From NCBI GenBank assembly GCA_030267215.1, contig JAJDJP010000014.1, forward strand, positions 1-39,200: 39,200 bases of DNA. The letters run 5' to 3'. Of the stretch, positions 35,905 to 39,200 are shown piece by piece. The position numbers and the translations under genes were made by a program. The stretch is from Ruminococcaceae bacterium OttesenSCG-928-A16. GTDB lineage: Bacteria; Bacillota; Clostridia; Oscillospirales; Ruminococcaceae. The notes under the pieces were generated by a model. That model saw nothing but the letters and a program-made list of their open reading frames with translations, did not search any database and was not told where the DNA came from. Each line of letters starts with the position of its first letter. Within the stretch, counting starts at the first letter, position 1.

Positions 35905-35943
35905 AAAACCAGTGCAAAAAACGGCAAAGGAGAAAGCAATTTT

Positions 35944-36774
35944 ATGGCGGAATTAACAAACAATGCAATTTTACTGCCCGCCCACGGGCTGTGCCTTGCC
36001 ACCACCTTATTTTGTGGGCAAACATTTAGCTGGCAGGCCACCGGGCCGCAGGAATATGTTGGCACGGCCGGCAACCGCTGTGTTACGCTGCGCCAAAAAG
36101 GCGATGCTGTGGAGATAGAAAAGCACAACGGTGCCCCGTTTAGCGCACAAGATACCACTTTTTGGCAGCACTATCTGGCGCTGGATATGGACTACCCGGC
36201 CCTGCTGCAAAGGTTTGCCACCCACAAAAAATTGCAGGCCTGTGTGCAGGCAAGCCCTGGCATAAGGGTGCTGCGCCAGCCTTTTTTCGATACCTTGCTT
36301 TCGTTTATTATTAGCCAAAACAACCATATTGCCCGCATAACCGGTATTGTAAACCGCTTAAAAGAGGGCTTTGGCGAGCCAATTGGCAAGGGGCAGTATG
36401 CTTTTCCTGCAGCGGAGGCTTTGGCGGGCCTTGCCCCTGAAGATTTGGCCGACCTGCGTGCCGGGTTTAGGGCCAAATACCTAATAGATGCTGCCCAAAA
36501 GGTGGCCAGCGGTGCGGTAGAGGAAGCAAAGCTGCGCAGCCTGCCCGATGAGGAGGCCCGCCAACAGCTAACCACTATTTTTGGGGTGGGCAACAAAGTG
36601 GCCGATTGCGTGCTGCTGTACGGGCTTTGGCGCACCCGTGTGGTGCCTATGGATGTTTGGATGAAGCGGGCCATGGCAAGCACTTTTCCGAAAGGGATGC
36701 CTGCCGCCGCCCGCGGGTACGAGGGGATTGCCCAGCAATATATTTTTGATTGGGCCCGGCAAAATTTAAAATAG
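35944..36774 (+). CDS. 8-oxoguanine DNA glycosylase/AP lyase (OGG1 type)
   Basis: A 276-residue base-excision repair enzyme of the HhH-GPD superfamily. The N-terminal domain has CGQTFSWQATG, typical of bacterial and eukaryotic OGG1 relatives. FFDTLLSFIISQNNHIARI begins the catalytic domain. The helix-hairpin-helix is TIFGVGNKVADCVLLYG with the catalytic Lys in GNKVADC, and the conserved Asp is in VVPMDVWMKRAM. It would remove 8-oxoguanine from DNA and nick the abasic site. AAGGAG lies about ten bases before the ATG. Its length is close to that of clostridial OGG proteins. Confidence 0.94.
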   Translation: MAELTNNAILLPAHGLCLATTLFCGQTFSWQATGPQEYVGTAGNRCVTLRQKGDAVEIEKHNGAPFSAQDTTFWQHYLALDMDYPALLQRFATHKKLQACVQASPGIRVLRQPFFDTLLSFIISQNNHIARITGIVNRLKEGFGEPIGKGQYAFPAAEALAGLAPEDLADLRAGFRAKYLIDAAQKVASGAVEEAKLRSLPDEEARQQLTTIFGVGNKVADCVLLYGLWRTRVVPMDVWMKRAMASTFPKGMPAAARGYEGIAQQYIFDWARQNLK

Positions 36775-36832
36775 CAATACACAATATAAACAGGGAGTGT
36801 TTTTTGTGTTGTTTTAAAATTGGTTTTAAGCT

Positions 36833-36859
36833 CTGTTCCCCGCCACCAGTGGGGAACAG
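36833..36859. terminator. hairpin after the glycosylase gene
   Basis: A perfect 9-bp stem (36833-36841 with 36851-36859) about 60 bases past the stop. T-tracts are weak on both sides, so it may be a processing or partial terminator. Confidence 0.5.
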
Positions 36860-36976
36860 AACAAGATTTGTCTCTATCCTTAGCGATTAACACGCCATGG
36901 GTACACGCCCTATAAACAGGCTCTAAATACGATTTTGTTATTTTTTTGTCGAATTGGCTTTTTCGCCTTTTTTTAT

Positions 36977-37005
36977 TTGATTTTGCCTACCAAAATGTGT
37001 ATACT
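36977..37005 (+). promoter_or_regulatory. promoter of the fructose-bisphosphate aldolase gene
   Basis: TTGATT (36977-36982) and TATACT (37000-37005) with an ideal 17-base spacer. Transcription would start near 37012, leaving a leader of about 112 bases. Confidence 0.8.
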
Positions 37006-37011
37006 AATTAA

Positions 37012-37123
37012 AGCAAAAGGAACGGCGCCGGAGGCCCTTATACAAAGGCCAACGTGCCAGAATGCTGTGTGGTACCTGCGGTAGGCAGGTGCCGCCTAAA
37101 AATAGAGAGGCAGGTAGTAAACT
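37012..37123 (+). promoter_or_regulatory. structured GC-rich leader of the aldolase gene
   Basis: The leader can form at least two stems: GGCC-N10-GGCC near 37034-37051 and a 9-bp stem near 37070-37093 (GGTACCTGC with GCAGGTGCC, one wobble). It does not match a riboswitch I can recognise. The ribosome site GAGAGGCAGG lies before the ATG at 37124. Confidence 0.4.
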
Positions 37124-37987
37124 ATGCTAGTACGCGCTACTGAGATGCTGCAAAAAGCAAAACAAGGCCATTATGCTGTTGCCCAAATTAACATTAATAA
37201 TATGGAGTGGACCAAGGCGGCGCTGCTTACCGCCGAGGAACTGAAAAGCCCGGTAATTCTTGGTGTATCGGAAGGTGCCGGCAAATATATGACCGGTTTT
37301 GAAACGGTGGCAGCCATGGTAAAAGCCATGGATAAAAGCCTTGGCATTACGGTGCCGGTGGCCCTGCATTTAGACCACGGCAGCTACGAAGGCTCTTTAA
37401 AATGCATTGAAGCCGGCTTTACCTCTATTATGTTTGATGGCAGCCACTACGGCATTGACGAAAACGTGGAAAAAACAGCCGAACTTGTGCGGATTGCGCA
37501 CGAGGCCGGCATGAGCATTGAAGCCGAGGTAGGCTCGATTGGTGGCGAGGAAGATGGCGTGGTTGGCGCAGGCGAAATTGCCGACCCGGAAGAGTGCCGC
37601 CGCGTGGCCGAGCTAGGCGTAGACTTTTTGGCAGCCGGTATTGGCAATATCCATGGCGTGTACCCCCCCAACTGGCAGGGCCTTGCTTTTGATGCTTTGG
37701 CCGAAATTCAACAGGTTACGGGTGGTATTCCGCTAGTGTTGCACGGCGGCACCGGCATACCCGAAGAGATGATTAAAAAGGCCATCAGCCTTGGCGTTTC
37801 TAAAATAAACGTGAATACCGAATGCCAGCTTACCTTTGCCGCCGCCACTCGCAAATATATTGAGGCCGGCAAAGACCGCGAGGGCAAAGGATACGACCCC
37901 CGCAAGCTGCTTGCCCCCGGCACCGAGGCCATTAAAGAAGCCGTACGCGAAAAAATGGAAATGTTTGGCAGCGTAGGCAAAGCCTGA
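37124..37987 (+). CDS. fba: class II fructose-1,6-bisphosphate aldolase
   Basis: A 287-residue zinc aldolase that cleaves fructose-1,6-bisphosphate to dihydroxyacetone phosphate and glyceraldehyde-3-phosphate in glycolysis. ALHLDHGSYE has the catalytic Asp and a zinc His; AEVGSIGGEEDG, GIGNIHGVY and LVLHGGTGIP hold the other zinc ligands and phosphate loop; GVSKINVNTECQ is the substrate block. The form is FbaA/FbaB class IIB length. It has its own strong promoter and a 20-bp terminator stem, so is probably monocistronic and well expressed. Confidence 0.97.
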   Translation: MLVRATEMLQKAKQGHYAVAQININNMEWTKAALLTAEELKSPVILGVSEGAGKYMTGFETVAAMVKAMDKSLGITVPVALHLDHGSYEGSLKCIEAGFTSIMFDGSHYGIDENVEKTAELVRIAHEAGMSIEAEVGSIGGEEDGVVGAGEIADPEECRRVAELGVDFLAAGIGNIHGVYPPNWQGLAFDALAEIQQVTGGIPLVLHGGTGIPEEMIKKAISLGVSKINVNTECQLTFAAATRKYIEAGKDREGKGYDPRKLLAPGTEAIKEAVREKMEMFGSVGKA

Positions 37988-38051
37988 CGGTTGTTGGTTA
38001 AGGGCAAAGTTCAAAGGCCAAAAACCACAGCCCTTTAACTTAAGCAAACTT

Positions 38052-38097
38052 AAAACCCCCACCTTTGTGCCCAATTGGCACAAAGGTGGGGGTTTTT
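38052..38097. terminator. strong bidirectional terminator after fba
   Basis: A perfect 20-bp stem (38052-38071 with 38077-38096) around a five-base loop, A4 on the left arm and T5 on the right. It separates fba (+) from the convergent DUF3048 gene (-). Confidence 0.95.
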
Positions 38098-38107
38098 GAT
38101 GCTTGCA

Positions 38108-39200
38108 TTATTCTACTGGTGGCTCTGGCACGGGCGTGCTTTGTGGCAAGCTGGCAGAGGCCGGGGGAGGCGATGAGCTTGCCGGCAGCTCTTTAGGGGC
38201 ATAGGCAACAGCTTCAAAAGTAGTGGTCCCGGCGGGGGCAAACGCAATAAAAGTTTTGCCCGGTTGCACTTCCAGCATGGTGCCATCTTTGGTGGCAATG
38301 CGCAGTGGGCTTTCGGGGGGGCCTTTATGCCACTGCACCGGCGTTGCCCCGCCCGCTGTAAAGTAAATGCCTTCGCCGCCGGTAAAATCAAAATCTGGCA
38401 ACAAGGCATCTACCTTTAGGCCGGTTTTAATGTTTAGCACCAGCACGTTTGTGTAGCTTAGCCGGGTTCCGTCCTCGTCGGCGTGGGGCATATCCAGCAT
38501 GTTTTTGTTGTATAAGCCGGTGGTTTCGTCGTAATTAAAAGAGGTATTACCCACTGCCGAGTACTTTACCCGCACATAATAGGCGCTGGTGGCTGGCACG
38601 GCAGGTGTTTTGGCAAACCGAAACAAAGCGTGTTCATCGCCGCTGGTAAGCACATCCAGCCGCTCCATTCCGGCCCACAAAAGGCCGGCATCGGTAAACC
38701 AGCAATACTCGCTGCCTTGGTTGCCGTACCGGGTAACCAGGCGTTCACGGTCAAACAAAAAGGCCATGGTGCCAAGGTTAATGCCGTCTAGCGTTTTGTA
38801 CTTTTTAACCTGCAGCAGGTTTTGCCCATATACCGAAGAACCAATGTGCGCCAGTATAAAATTTTGTGGCAGAGCAAGCTGCACAAATTGGTCTCGGGTA
38901 GAGCGCACCGGCCCCACTTGTGGCACGGTGCGATAATCGGCATATACTGCCATTAAGCGTGGAATGCCCGCCTCGGTTACCATTTCGTATATCACATCGG
39001 CGGCGGCAAGCCCACGCTGGGGCAGGGCACGCTGGTTGGTAGCCACCATAACCGCCACCGGGCGTTGGCCGGGCAGCATGCCCTCTGGCCTTGGCAGGCC
39101 GGTTAGCGGGTTTATGGTAAGGGGCAGCGGCTCGGGTTCTTGCTTGTACCAAGGGTCTTCTTCTTGCACCGTGGGCGGCATAGAGATAACCTGCTGCGGC
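38108..39200 (-). CDS. DUF3048 (YerB-like) protein, N-terminus beyond the window
   Basis: The frame is open to the right edge, so the beginning, probably a lipoprotein signal, is outside. About 364 residues are visible. The N-terminal DUF3048 domain starts with NPLTGLPRPEG and goes through RPVAVMVATNQRALPQRGLAAADVIYEMVTEAGIPRLMAVY (read in parts) and VGPVRSTRDQFVQLAL, all characteristic. The C-terminal DUF3048 domain has GTRLSYTNVLVL and a tail rich in Pro and Ser. YerB-like proteins are surface lipoproteins of unknown function. An ATG at 39181 exists but the typical family N-terminus would be longer. Confidence 0.88.
   Translation of the reverse strand, partial: PQQVISMPPTVQEEDPWYKQEPEPLPLTINPLTGLPRPEGMLPGQRPVAVMVATNQRALPQRGLAAADVIYEMVTEAGIPRLMAVYADYRTVPQVGPVRSTRDQFVQLALPQNFILAHIGSSVYGQNLLQVKKYKTLDGINLGTMAFLFDRERLVTRYGNQGSEYCWFTDAGLLWAGMERLDVLTSGDEHALFRFAKTPAVPATSAYYVRVKYSAVGNTSFNYDETTGLYNKNMLDMPHADEDGTRLSYTNVLVLNIKTGLKVDALLPDFDFTGGEGIYFTAGGATPVQWHKGPPESPLRIATKDGTMLEVQPGKTFIAFAPAGTTTFEAVAYAPKELPASSSPPPASASLPQSTPVPEPPVE

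Overview
The window reads as a low-to-mid GC Firmicutes chromosome segment, most likely from an anaerobic gut-type Clostridia (Oscillospiraceae/Ruminococcaceae-like). The evidence is a methionine T-box leader, intrinsic terminators, AGGAGG-type ribosome sites with some GTG/TTG starts, a membrane pyrophosphatase, clostridial ferredoxins, an MsmK-type ATPase, GH25 and SpoIID wall enzymes with DUF4214 modules, and a DUF3048 (YerB-like) protein. No tRNA, rRNA, CRISPR array, insertion sequence or phage gene was seen. The assignment is inference from gene content, not a database match.

Layout. 1-1476 (+): end of an iron-sulfur protein, a cupin, a mono-cluster-type ferredoxin and a YjbQ-family protein. 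1579-7799 (-): membrane pyrophosphatase hppA, a polytopic GT-C-like membrane protein, an NCS2 purine permease and a small membrane protein with a charged tail. 8180-18674 (+): a surface glycan cluster: manC, gmd and rmd (making GDP-D-rhamnose), an 818-aa glycosyltransferase, a GT4, a coiled-coil methyltransferase resembling O-antigen chain-terminating enzymes, and a protein with two fused GT4 domains. 18658-18901: a dense run of abutting hairpins ending in a strong bidirectional terminator. 18908-23317 (-): two secreted proteins sharing DUF4214 repeats, one ending in SpoIID and one in a GH25 lysozyme, with a 290-bp perfect duplication between them. 23679-26501 (-): metN-metI-metQ behind a methionine T-box. 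26696-28751 (-): a GNAT protein, nagB and an AraC regulator; 28870-31361 (+): an MsmK/UgpC-type ATPase and an MFS transporter. 31433-35282 (-): rlmB followed by a 1003-aa membrane protein that looks like a P-type ATPase stripped of its catalytic motifs. 35282-35944: a REP-like repeat and DnaA-box-like sites. 35944-37987 (+): an OGG-type DNA glycosylase and class II fructose-bisphosphate aldolase. 38108-39200 (-): a DUF3048 protein running off the right edge.

How the genes fit together. ManC, Gmd and Rmd would make GDP-D-rhamnose. The glycosyltransferases would polymerise D-rhamnose/D-mannose type sugars, and the coiled-coil methyltransferase could cap and measure the chain. The two wall hydrolases next door carry a common DUF4214 module and, in one case, a long Ser/Thr-rich linker that could be a glycan acceptor or wall anchor. 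Export and ligation genes for the glycan are not in the window. The strongest novelty candidates are the pseudo-P-type ATPase (31433-34444), the hairpin array (18658-18901), the recently homogenised DUF4214 pair, and the repeat-decorated promoter of the glycan cluster.
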